A DNA stretch of 64,000 bases from NCBI GenBank assembly GCA_021432635.1, contig MU270039.1, positions 445,940 to 509,939 of the forward strand. The letters run 5' to 3'. Position 1 is the first letter of the stretch. Each line of letters begins with the position of its first letter. This DNA is from Thozetella sp. PMI_491 (taxonomy: Eukaryota; Ascomycota; Sordariomycetes; Chaetosphaeriales; Chaetosphaeriaceae). A program made the translations under genes and the position numbers. The notes under the pieces are model-generated. The model worked only from the letters and a program-made list of their open reading frames with translations, was not told the DNA's origin and did not search any database. Positions 11,883-22,884 of the stretch are shown one piece after another.

Positions 11883-12343
11883 TATCGCTTGGGTAGAGTC
11901 AGTTCGCGAGTTGACGGAATAAGCTACCCAGAGGCCATATCTCGAGGTATACAAGGGAAAAGAAAATAAGGACCGTCAGTCTCGCTCGGCCCCGTTTGCA
12001 CAGCTCGCTCCATGGTACAATCATACCACTACGGCCGTGCGAGGGGAGGCACTGGGTGGGCGGAAGAACGTTCGATGATCGGCGAAGCGCGCGTGTAGTC
12101 CGTCAGCGGATTACTCGGGGTCGGAAGGCGGGCGGCGCGCGAGGTGCGGAGGTGCGGAGGTGCGGGCCCGTCCGGTCACAAGGGACGCCCACTCTGCACT
12201 TGCCCATCTAAGTACCCGACACCCCTTCCCAAAGGGGCTCGATGCACTCCTCAATCTTTCCAACCTTCTGTGTCGTCAAGCGAATTCGCATCCATCGTTT
12301 CGGCTGAAGTGAATTACGGAGAAGCGTCAAGACTGCTGCGACA
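11883..12343. promoter_or_regulatory. Shared divergent promoter of the monooxygenase and membrane-protein genes
   Basis: A 461-bp region between two divergent start codons, which suggests co-expression of the pair. It contains a short direct repeat of GAGGTGCG units at about 12140-12165, inside a GC-rich segment rich in CGG triplets that could suit zinc-cluster regulators. No precise site can be assigned. Confidence 0.45.
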
Positions 12344-13474
12344 ATGGCTCGCGTGAATCTCGACTCGGCCCTTACAGCCATGGGTGGCCTCACGTTTTTC
12401 CTTATTTGGGGGGTCATCATGGTGCTCAAGGGCACCCTCGCTACCATGTTGCGAGCAGCGTGGATCGGGGGCTTCGCGAATGGGTATCCTCTACAGACGG
12501 TTTACACGGGAATCTTTCCCGTTGACCTTCTGTTTCGGTTTCTGATGACCATGTTTGCTCCACTAACCCACCTTGGGTTCCTTTCCGGCTACCTGATGCT
12601 GGCTGAGCTGACCGTCATGATTCTGGTATTCAACATGGTCGCTCTGGTCGAATCTCAGCGTGCGGATCGGTCGAGCTTGTTGCGCTTGTGAGATAAAGAC
12701 CTTCGCTACTTGCTTGCCGAACACTTTACTAATTTTTTCTACCTGTGGACGGCTTGCAGCCCCCTATTATGGAACACGGGCTACAACTGGGTTGGCGTTG
12801 CAGTGGCACAGCCCTTCTTTGCACGCAGCTACGTCCGGTTGGACGCGCACAAACGGGTACAGCCCCTGCCCAGGGCCCAAACGCTGGCACTTCCATTAAC
12901 GACAATTTTGAACTGGTCCACCATACTCTTTATGCTACTGCCGGCCTGGACTTCGCTGCCCACTATCCAAGCCCACAGAGTCGTCGTGTTATACTTCTTC
13001 CCGGGTCCCCTTGTCATCCTGGGCTTCCACGCGCTCGCCACACGCGCGCTTGCTTCCAGCCCTAAGATCCTCTCGTTCATCACCAATCCAGTATCGGCTA
13101 CTTACCTCCTGAACGGCCTGATTAGCACTGCGGCTCACCTCGCTATACTTATCTATACAGTTGCAGCGCCCGGCGCCGGCCTGCGGCGCTCCTACATACC
13201 AGACTTTGCCGCCGTGCAACCCGGCCAGATTGACACTTTCTACGAAGGCACCCACCTGTTCATCCAGATCGACGTCATCGTAACCGCCCTCGTCGTTCTG
13301 ATTCTTGGCGCTCAGATGCTGGGGGATGCCAAACGCGCGCACATGGGGCCCAGCGGGTCCTTTGGGGTCCTGCTTGCTATCAGCCTTTTCCTTGGCCCCG
13401 GCGCAGGCATGGCGTACTCAGCCTATGCCAAAGAGCGCAGCATCGAACGGTCCGCCGCTGCCAAGAGCCACTAG
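12344..13474 (+). CDS. Polytopic membrane protein, possibly an AscI/AurD-type cyclase or epoxide hydrolase
   Basis: Two exons (12344-12687 and 12760-13474) give 352 residues. The intron starts GTGAGA and ends TTGCAG, and the join restores one frame. About eight hydrophobic helices are visible, with short polar loops and no signal peptide. The first loop has an Asn-Gly-Tyr-Pro-Leu-Gln-Thr-Val-Tyr-Thr-Gly segment. From memory, size, helix number and linkage to an HR-PKS and a flavin monooxygenase resemble the membrane-bound terpene cyclases AscI/AscF and the AurD/CtvD hydrolases of polyketide clusters. That comparison is inference; I cannot align them here. If right, it would open an epoxide or cyclise an intermediate in the endoplasmic reticulum membrane. 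A transporter or an unrelated membrane protein is the alternative. Confidence 0.7.
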
Positions 13475-14709
13475 GTAAGATTCTAAACGCATTGGGGGAC
13501 GCCTTCACCCTAACAGCCCACAGCACCGCCGTCGTCGTCCTCTCCTGGTCCCATCATGCCGCAACGCACCTTGCGAGGACAGGGAATCTCCACCCGGCGA
13601 TGATGGCGCTGTTACCATTCTTTCTCATCGAGGTGGATAGGAGGATGGAGATAAAGCCCGGAATGTCCTGCTCATGTTTCAGGTAGCGGGTGGTTAGCAT
13701 CCAGCACGGTCGTGTGTGCGGACGGGATGCACTGTTAGTTAAATCAGCTTTCGGTATAACTGCCAAAGTACTTCGTTAAAATAGAATAATGCAAAGATAT
13801 ATTCCGAAATATAATTATATGCCCCATGCTACATAACAAAAAGCTCAATTGCTATTCTATGCAGGGGTTAAGTTAGTTGCTTCATGTTATATAACGTTAT
13901 AGAAAGCTGCAAATGTTCCAATTAAAACGTAGGATCTATTTTTCTCTTCGTATTTAACCGAACCGGGTATAAAATTTCACAACTTGCCTTATCCTAGGGC
14001 AATACTAGATACCTGGTCAATCAGATAGCCAAGCAGTTGAACTAGGTCTTCCGTGACGTCCCTGGTGCTGCTTCACATGTACCTCAAGAAAGGCTCTCAG
14101 GCTGGTGAACATCCAGACGTCTTCCGTCAGCAGCCCGCACACCGTCCTACGCCTACCCCCAGGCCTGCGGTGCCGCATACGGGCATGCGGACCGCGTACC
14201 GGTGAGCGGCCAAGCGGACTCCGTTGTAAGCTTTGGTCCGTGCATCCACCCGGCTGAACTGTGGATCGGCCTAGCGGACCCGGGACGCCGTCGTCGGTCT
14301 CGGTCCTTAGGCTGCATCCGTTTTGCCTCATGCGGGGGCCGTGCTAGAGTTTCTTCCGGCCTACCTCCCGCGCGCGTGCTTGAAGGCATGATTGCCAGGA
14401 TCGATGGCGGGCCATGCAGCCGCAGCGGCGGCTCTTGGTCGTGACCCGGCACCGTCGTCCCGTGTTCACCGACAGAAGCCCGGCCGGCAACGCATCGGGG
14501 CGTGGAAACGGGACATGCTGCTCTATTGACATGTGTTTGCTGACAGTAATGACCCTTACGCAAGTGTATAACAGGCTACCGAGCCCCCTCCATGGGCAGG
14601 ACATCTGGGCATTTCTGACCAGCCTTCGCAGGACAAGCTTGGCAAGACTTGCACTGCATTCCTGCCACTTTCAACGTCGTCTCCCGGGCCTCTCACAACT
14701 GCCTTCACC
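13475..14709. promoter_or_regulatory. Intergenic region and PKS promoter
   Basis: The first part (13475-13735) is the 3' flank of the membrane-protein gene. About 13740-14005 is very AT-rich, with several TA-rich runs, and looks like decayed DNA. From 14050 to 14709 the sequence is GC-rich and is the likely PKS promoter, with many CGG/CCG triplets and one palindromic element listed separately. Open frames here show no protein-like features. Confidence 0.5.
14173..14190. promoter_or_regulatory. Palindrome CCGCAT-N6-ATGCGG upstream of the PKS
   Basis: Two perfect 6-bp inverted half-sites, CCGCAT and ATGCGG, are separated by six bases, about 520 bp upstream of the PKS start. Zn2Cys6 regulators commonly bind paired CGG/CCG triplets in inverted or everted orientation. 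A further ATGCGG lies at about 14328 and a CATCCG at about 14313. The symmetry is seen; a regulatory role is inferred. Confidence 0.35.
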
Positions 14710-17700
14710 ATGCCCGGCCGTCTTCGAAGCTCGAGGTCGTCATCGACCATGGAGCGCTCCCACGGCACTCGCCCGTCCAGCGTTGACTCGACGTTCGATG
14801 ACTACCCAGCGCTCTCATTCCCTGGCTATGCCGAGAAGCCTCTCAAAGACCAGCTGGAACCTATCGCGGTAATTGGCATGGGTTAGTCTTGATGCGCTTC
14901 GCTGCCTATTCCCATCTAAGAGTGTACTTGAGAGCCGGGATTCTGACGCCGAGGTGCTAACAGGATGCCGCTTGCCTGGTGACGTTGCCTCTCCCTCTGC
15001 GTTCTGGGACTTGATCATGAGCAGCGGCACCGGCAACACACCCAAGGTGCCGGCCAACCGCTTCAACATCGATGCCTACATGCATAAGAACAATGACCGG
15101 CCCGGAAGCTTTGGTGTTCTAGGCGGCTACTTTTTGAACGGGGACCTTGGCGATTTCGACCCGGCCCTTTTTAACATCACGCCCATCGAGGCCATGTGGA
15201 TGGACCCTCAACAGCGAAAGCTCCTGGAGGTTGTTTACGAGTCGCTCGAGTCAGCCGGAGTCAGCCTTGAGGCTATCTCGGGGACACGCACTGCCGTGTT
15301 TGCGGCTAGTTTTACGGCCGACTGGCAGCAAATGTCGTTCAAGGAGCCATCGTTTCGGCACAGCCTGGCGGCGACAGGCGTTGATCCCGGCATTATCAGC
15401 AATCGTATCAGCCACGTCTTCAACTTAAACGGGCCTAGCATCGTGGTCAATACGGCGTGCTCGTCGTCGGTATATGCACTGCATAATGCGTGCAATGCGT
15501 TGCGGAACAACGAGTGCGTGGGGGCTCTCGTCGGCGGTGTGAATCTTATTATTACTGTCGACCAGCATATGAACACGGCCAAGCTGGGCGTGCTGTCGCC
15601 GACATCGACTTGCCATACGTTTGACGAAAGTGCCGACGGCTACGGGCGGGCCGACGCGGTAGGGGCCGTGTACCTGAAGCGGCTGTCGGACGCTGTTCGC
15701 GATGGTGATCCCATCCGCGGTGTGATCCGTTCTAGTGCCGTCAACTCCAACGGCAAGGTGCCTGCCGTCGGCATCACTCACCCAAACCGCGAGGGCCAGG
15801 CCGACGTCATTCGACAGGCCTACAAGCGCGGCGGCGATCTCGACCCGCGTCTGACGGGGTACTTTGAGTGTCACGGAACAGGAACGGCGATTGGTGACCC
15901 CCTCGAGGTGCATGCCGTGTCGATGGCCATGAACAAGGAGCGGGACCCTACCGAGGATGATCCGCTGTGGATCGGCGCCGTCAAGACCAATATTGGCCAC
16001 AGCGAGGCGGCATCGGGGCTGTCGGCCCTGATCAAGGCCATCCTGATGGTGGAGCGCGGCGTGATCCCGCCGACCCGCGGCCTGGTCAAGCCCAACCCTA
16101 AGATCAACTGGAAGGAGTGGCAGGTGCGGGTGGCCACTGGGCCGGTGGCCTTTCCGCGCCACCTGCCCGTGCGCCGTGTTTCCATCAACAGCTTTGGCTA
16201 CGGCGGCACCAATGCTCATCTGATCGTCGAAGGCGCCGACTCTCTCGTGAGGACGCCTCAGGCCTACACCTTTGTCGACAGCAATGCGCCCCGCAAACCA
16301 CCGTCACCCCGTCGCGCCCTTGAGCGCAAGCGGCCGTTCCTGCTGCCCTTCTCGGCTCACGACAAGGCCACGCTGAAACGCAACATTGACGCCCATGCCG
16401 CCGTTGTCGACCAGTACTCCCTGCATGATCTCTCCTACACCCTGGCCAACCGCCGCAGCAATCTGGCCAGCAGAGCTTTCACCGTGGCCAGCCATGCCAC
16501 CATCGGTAGCGCCTTTGGCGACGCGGCCCGCACCGCCTTTTCCTTTGCCGACAAGAAAAAGACGCCCACGCTCGGCTTCGTCTTCACCGGCCAGGGCGCC
16601 CAGTGGCCGCGCATGGGTGCCGAGCTGATGGAGCAATACCCGAGCTTCCTCCGCTCCATCCGCCTCCTGGACCACGCCCTCGGCGACCTCCCAGACGGCC
16701 CCGACTGGTCCATCGAGGACGTCTTGCTGGATCGTCCCGAGACATCCCGGGTCAACGAGGCCGAGTTCTCGCAGCCATTGTGCACCGCCGTCCAGGTCGC
16801 CATGGTCCAGCTTCTGGCCTCGTGGGGCGTCCGTCCGGTCGTCACTGTCGGCCACTCCTCCGGCGAGATGGCGGCCGCGTATGCTGCCGGCCTGCTCTCG
16901 GCCAAGCAGGCAATTGTCGCTGCCTACTACCGCGGGAAGGTGGTCAAGAATGTCAACACGGGCGGGGCAATGATGGCTGTGGGCCTCGGGGCCGAAGCTG
17001 TTGCACCCTACTTGGCCGATATCTCAGACAAGGTCGTCGTTGCCTGCCACAACTCCCCGGCCGGCGTGACGCTGAGCGGCGATGCTGACGCGCTGGCCAC
17101 GGTCCAGGCCAAGCTCGATTCCGAGGCCATCTTTGCCCGCCAAGTCAAGACCAATGGCAAGGCCTATCACAGCCATCACATGGCCCCGGTGGCCGACAGC
17201 TATGAGAGGCTTGTCCGGGCGGCCAGCGCCCACATCGCCTTTGACCTGCCTCTGGAGACGGAAGCGAGGATGGTATCTTCGGTCACGAATACTGTCCTAC
17301 CAGCCGGAACGATCCTGAACGAGGCATACTGGAGCACCAACCTGCGGAGCCCGGTGCTGTTCAATCAAGCCGTCCAGACCATACTGACAAGCGACCAATT
17401 CAGCCACGTCGACTTGCTCATCGAAGTCGGACCCCACTCGGCTATGGCGGGACCCATCAAGCAGATCAAGGCCGAGCTCAAGGCCGAGAAGCTGGACTAC
17501 CTTCCGACACTGATGCGAGGCCAGGACAGCGCCGTACAGCTCCTCAAGACGGCTGGCGAGCTTTTTCTCCGCAACTACCGGCTTGACATGGGCCAGGTCA
17601 CGTGGATTGAGATGCCAACAATGCTTGGTGGCAAGGCTATGGGCGCGCAAGGACGCACCATCGTGGACCTCCCGCCCTACCAGTGGAACTACGCCAAGCC

Positions 17701-20700
17701 CCTGTGGGCAGAGAGTCGCGCGAGCCGCGAGCAACGTCTTCCGCCGTTTCCTCGTCACGATGTGCTGGGACAGCTCGTCATCGGCTGCTCGCTGGCCGAA
17801 CCGACGTGGAGGAATGTGCTCCGGGCGCGCGACCTGCCCTGGCTGAAGCACCACTTCCTTGGCGGCGAGTCCGTCTTTCCGGCCGCTGGCTATTTCGCCA
17901 TGGCCATCGAGGCCATTACACAGCTACATGAGCTGGCAGAGAAGCCTGCGTCCGACATTGCAGCCTATGTCTTGCGTGACGTGGCTATTAACAAGGCGCT
18001 CGTGACGCCTGACGATGACGACGGTGTAGAGGTCATGCTCAACATGCGCCCTGCAACGCTGGACGGGGCTAAGTGGTGGGACTTCGGCGTGTCCTCAGTG
18101 GACGCGGAGGGCGTCCAAAAGGAGCACATGACGGGTAGCATCAGCATACGTACAGGTGCTGCAGATAAGCCAAAGCCGCGGGCGGTGCCCGATTTCCCGC
18201 AGCGTGCCACCGGAAAGGCCTGGAATCAGGCCCTGCGCCAGGTCGGCTTCGACTACGGCCCAACATTCCAGGACATGGACGATTTACGCTTTGACGGGAA
18301 GCACTACGAGGCCAGCTGCCGGACCAATGTCAAGCAGCAAGTGGACGAGACCCTGGGCGAGTCGCGCTACGTGCTACACCCTGCGTCGGTCGATTCGACC
18401 CTGCAGCTGTGCATCGCCGCCATCTATGCCGGGCGCACCACCGCAATGGACTGCGGCGTCGTGCCTGTGCAGATGGACGAAATGACCATCTGGCCGCCGA
18501 CCAGGGCGCAGGTGGCGGCGCAAAAGGCCAGCGCCTACGCGTGGGTAGACCAGCGTGGTATGCGGTCGTGTGAGACCAGCGTGCAGATGTTGGCCGACGA
18601 CGGCGACATGGTCATGGAGATTGTCAAGGTGCGGACGACCAGCTATGAGGCTGCGGTGCCTCAGAAGCTGCATGCCGACCTGCAGGAGGCACCGTATGGC
18701 GAAATGAAGTGGGAGCTCGATATCGACAGTCTTGAGACGGGTACGCCTATCAATGCCATGACGGTGACTCGGTTGGCCAATCTAGCTCTTTTCAAGCGTC
18801 CAGACACCAAGGTGCTGCACATGGGCCCATCTTCACTTTCGGACGCCACCCAAGTCTTGCGCGAGAACCCCCGCGTATCGTACACCATTGCCGCTTCCAA
18901 CGACGACGAGGTGGAAGCAGCCCAGAGCCATCTGAGCGAGTACCCCAATGCCAAGGCAGTCAAGCTCAGCTTAGCCGATGACCTGGAGGAGCAGGGTTTC
19001 AAGCCCGAGTCGTATGATCTCCTCATCGCCGCGGGACAGGCTCCTGCGACCGAGATGCTGGCCAAATTGCGTCAGCTAGTCAATAATGGCGGACGTGCCA
19101 TTTTGGAGTTCAACGGAAAGGTTCCTGCCGCTGATGTCCTCGCCGCCACTGGGTTTGGCGGCATTTCCTTTGCCTCGACAAGCAAGACGGGCAGTACTTT
19201 GGCCCTGTCTACCGCCACGGCGACAACGGAACAGCAGTCTGACCGCATTCGCGCCGGCATCCAATTGGTATATCGCAACAAGCCGGGTGATGCTCTACAC
19301 CAAGTCATGATGAGCCTCGAGCGTTTGGGCTGCAGTGTTGACGTGTGCAGCTTGGCCGCTTGCCGGGATGCAAAGGTCAAGGAACACGTCATCATGCTGG
19401 GCGACTTGGAGGGCTCAGCTCTGCTCTCGACTCTGACGGAGATGGACCTCGCTGCTATTCAAAGCATCACCAATTCGGCCTCGACTCTTCTGTGGGTCAC
19501 GGCGGGTGGCCTCTTGGAGGGTAAGAAGCCAGAGCACGCAATAGTTTCGGGCCTGGCACGCTCCGTCCGTTCCGAGCAGGTGTCCCTCGACTTCAGAACA
19601 CTGGATCTGGACCTAGACACCATCAGACCTAGCGAGATCCCCAGCACCATCGTTAAGGTTGCCAAGCTGCAGCTGCTCGGAGAGGATGCGTCATCGTCCT
19701 CGCTGCCGCCCGAGCGCGAGTTCTGCGTCTCTGGCAGCAACACGTACATCAGCCGGCTCGTCCGGAACCCCCATCTCAACAACGTCTTTTCGGCCTCCCA
19801 GAACACCAAAGACAAGAGATTCGCGCTAGGTGATCGCATCTCAGGCAGAGTCCACCAGGGCAAGATTGCTTTCCAGGGGCAGGCCGAAGAGGATGAGATG
19901 CGGCCTGGTCACGTCGAGGTACAAGTGCGTTGTGGAGCCTTGAGTAAGGAAGGAGTGCTTGTCATCACCGGCACCGATTACCCCACGACGTTTAGCCACA
20001 CCGTCGGCGGCATCGTGACACGGGTTGGGTCCGACGTCATGTCCCACCAGGTCGGCGACAGGGTCGTCGGCCTCCACGCCGACAAATTCGCCAGCTTCCA
20101 GCAGATCCCAGTGACCATGGCAACAAGAATCGAAAGCAACGACGCCATGGAGGCCATCGTCGGCATGCTCATGGCGTACATGGGCGCTTTGTACGGTCTC
20201 GAAACACTAGCAGCCATCAAACCTGGCGACAAGATCCTCATTCTGCATGGCACTGGCAGCGTCGGCACTGCTGCTATCCGAGTGGCTCAGATGAACGGTG
20301 CTGTGCCATTTGTTGTCGTCAACTCGGAAGCGGAAGCCGAATTCCTCACGTCAAACCTCGGTCTAGCCGAAACCAACACGATTCGGCTGTCTGATGACAC
20401 TTCAGTTGCTCAGCGCTTGGCTGATCTGACAAACGGCAACGGAGCTGACATTGTCTTGAGCGCTGGGTACGTCGACGCGGGAGAGGCTCGAGAGGCGTGG
20501 CGTCACATTGCTCGGTTCGGACGCTTTGTCGACGCCGGCCGCAAGCACGTACTGAGCCGCAACGCTCTCGACACGGTCCCGGTGGCTCGTGGCGCCAGCT
20601 ACCTGTCGTTTGACCTGCTTGAGCTCCACGAGAGGCGCCCCGAGGCACTCGCCTCCATGATACCTCGAATTGTCCAGATGGCACGGCAGGGATCCATCGT

Positions 20701-22085
20701 GGCTCCCGGATTGGCAACATGCGTTAACTTGGCCGACATCAACAATGCCGTAGCGAGCTTCTCGGACGACTTTGGAGCGCCAAGCACGGTTGTCGTATAT
20801 GAGCCCTCGGAGACGCCAATTCGTGTTCTGAGCTCGCGCATGCCAGCCCACTTCAGCCCTGACGCTACCTACCTTCTCGTGGGCTGCCTCGGAGGTCTGG
20901 GCCGAAGCTTGACATCGTGGATGATGGAGGCCGGTGCTCGGAGGTTCACCTTCCTTTCACGGTCAGGCACCGACAACAAGTCAGCCGCCAAGCTCGTTGC
21001 TGATATTGAAGCTGCTGGCGCCGTTGTTCAAGTCGTGCGGGGCGACGCCATATCGCGAGGCGATGTTGTTCGCACTGTGCAAGGGGTGTCTTCCAAGCAC
21101 CCCATCCGGGGGGTTGTTCACGCTGCCATGGTACTCAGGGTATGTGGCCCTCTCCGTGTCCTTTTATACCCAAGTGAATACTAACATGTCCGCCTATCAG
21201 GATGGCCTCTTCCACTCGATGCCTTTTGCCGACTGGAAGACAAGCGTCGAGCCCAAGATTGTCGGGGCGGTCAACCTGCACTCGGTCCTGTCCCGCACCC
21301 CTCTGGACTTCTTTATCATGACCTCATCTGTCTCGGGAGTCTTGGGAACGCCCGGTCAGAGCAACTATGCGGCAGCCAACAGCTATCTCGACTCTCTGGC
21401 TCGTCACCGCCGAGCCCAAGGCGACAACCAGACCGCCATCTCACTAGTGCTCCCTATGGTCCTCGGTGTCGGCGTTGTGGCCGAGAACGCCGAGCTCGAG
21501 GATGCCCTGACGCGTAAGGGCATGTACGGCATCGATGAGGAGCACCTGCTCCAGGGCTTCGAGGCTGCCGTCATGGCTTCCAGCGCGGGCGCCGACTTTA
21601 CCCCATCTGACCACATCGTTGTTGGCCTTGACCCGTCCAAGCTGCAAAGGGCCATTAATTCCAACGAGGTGGGCGGCGACGTGGACTGCTTCTGGATGGC
21701 CGATACGCGCTTCTCTCGCGCCGTGCACGATATCCGGTCCAACGAAAGCGCCGGCGGTACTGGTGGCCCGGGTAGCGGGCAGAGCATCCTCGCCACCGTC
21801 AAGGCCGCCGCAAGCCCCACCGAGGCCATGCGCGCCGTCACGGAGCACTTTGTCGACAAGCTGTCTCGCATGCTCCTTCTCGGCTTAGAGGAGTTCGAAG
21901 AGGTGGACATACGGAGCATAGCCGACTACGGCATCGACAGCATGGTCGGTGCCGAGCTGCGCAACTGGATCTTCGTTGAGTACCGCATGGACGTGCCGTT
22001 CCAGCAATTACTAGGCCCGACGCTGACGGTGCCTAAGTTTGCGGCCCAGGTATGTGCGGCACACGGGGTTGGGGAGGTGGCGTAA
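14710..22085 (+). CDS. Highly reducing type I polyketide synthase (KS-AT-DH-psiMT-ER-KR-ACP)
   Basis: Three exons (14710-14881, 14964-21139, 21201-22085) give 2410 residues. Both introns are canonical, and the first splits the Ile-Gly-Met-Gly-Cys-Arg-Leu-Pro start of the KS. KS (about 51-475): active Cys223 in Asn-Thr-Ala-Cys-Ser-Ser-Ser, with both His motifs present. AT (about 594-900): Gly-His-Ser-Ser-Gly, Ser689. DH (about 989-1275): His1021 in HxxxGxxxxP and Asp1201 before Ser-Thr-Leu-Gln. Residues 1290-1690 look like a shrunken methyltransferase without its SAM motif. ER (about 1690-2000): NADPH loop His-Gly-Thr-Gly-Ser-Val-Gly at 1819, somewhat degenerate. KR (about 2025-2240): Gly-Gly-Leu-Gly and Tyr2172. 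ACP: Ser2363 in Gly-Ile-Asp-Ser. No release domain is seen, as usual for HR-PKSs. It would build a reduced chain without C-methyl branches. The product cannot be predicted. Confidence 0.93.
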
Positions 22086-22884
22086 GCGCAGTGCAGGGTA
22101 TTAGAAGAGTTTCACAGTTTTAGATATCAAGTAGATGCCGAAGGGTTATTTTAGTGGTGAATCAGTGGATGGCCGTTAGATGGAAGCTGACTGGAGCTAG
22201 CTGGTTATGATGCTCGTGCCTTTTTATGCAGTGTGGATAGTAGAGGGTACATTGACTTAGGACCTATAGGTATCTGAACGGGTTAACTTAGCTATAAAAA
22301 TTGCTTTATTCGACATCTTTTGGGCTTTTACAGCTTATATAGCTGGTATAGCTCTCACCTAGATTGATCTAATTGGAAAAAAAAAAATAAAAAAATTGAT
22401 TTATTAGTTAACTGTCAACTAGCATCTTAAATATAAACGGGATATATCTGCCACAACGCATCCGTTGAATTTATGGTAGCTTGTATATCTTGGAACTGAA
22501 TCGCGCAGCCTTCCTGAGCCGTTTCGATCCCTCCAACGGCATAACACAGCCCTGCTTCGTTGGGAGAAGGATCAGGGCGGGGTAATGCCGCGTAGGACTA
22601 GACGCGCTGAGGTTCACCCTCAAAGGAATACAATGAAGAATGTTACACCGTAGATCTTTACGGGCTAGTCCTAGTCAAACCTAAGCTGACTATACTTCTT
22701 CATGCTGTGATGATGGCTTGCTCTTGTATAATGATAACAATTTCTACGACTTCCTGAATTTAAGATAACAGCAAAGAGGGCTTGGATAGAGTCAAAGTGC
22801 CGACGTACAAAGTTCCACTTCCCTTAGCAGCAGTATCCTTCCACGTCATCATCACTTCTCCTTTTCCGCCCGGTCTTTTGCTAT
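22086..22884. other. Convergent intergenic region with an AT-rich core
   Basis: Between the 3' ends of the PKS and the broken AtuA-like gene. An AT-rich part with long A/T runs lies at about 22270-22440. No supported gene or RNA is seen. It probably includes the PKS 3' untranslated region. Confidence 0.55.

Noticed and set aside
15425-16219. Long minus-strand open frame of 264 codons inside the PKS
   Set aside because: It lies antisense to the KS domain, whose motifs are clear on the plus strand. GC-rich coding DNA often gives such mirror frames, and the translation has no domain or membrane features.
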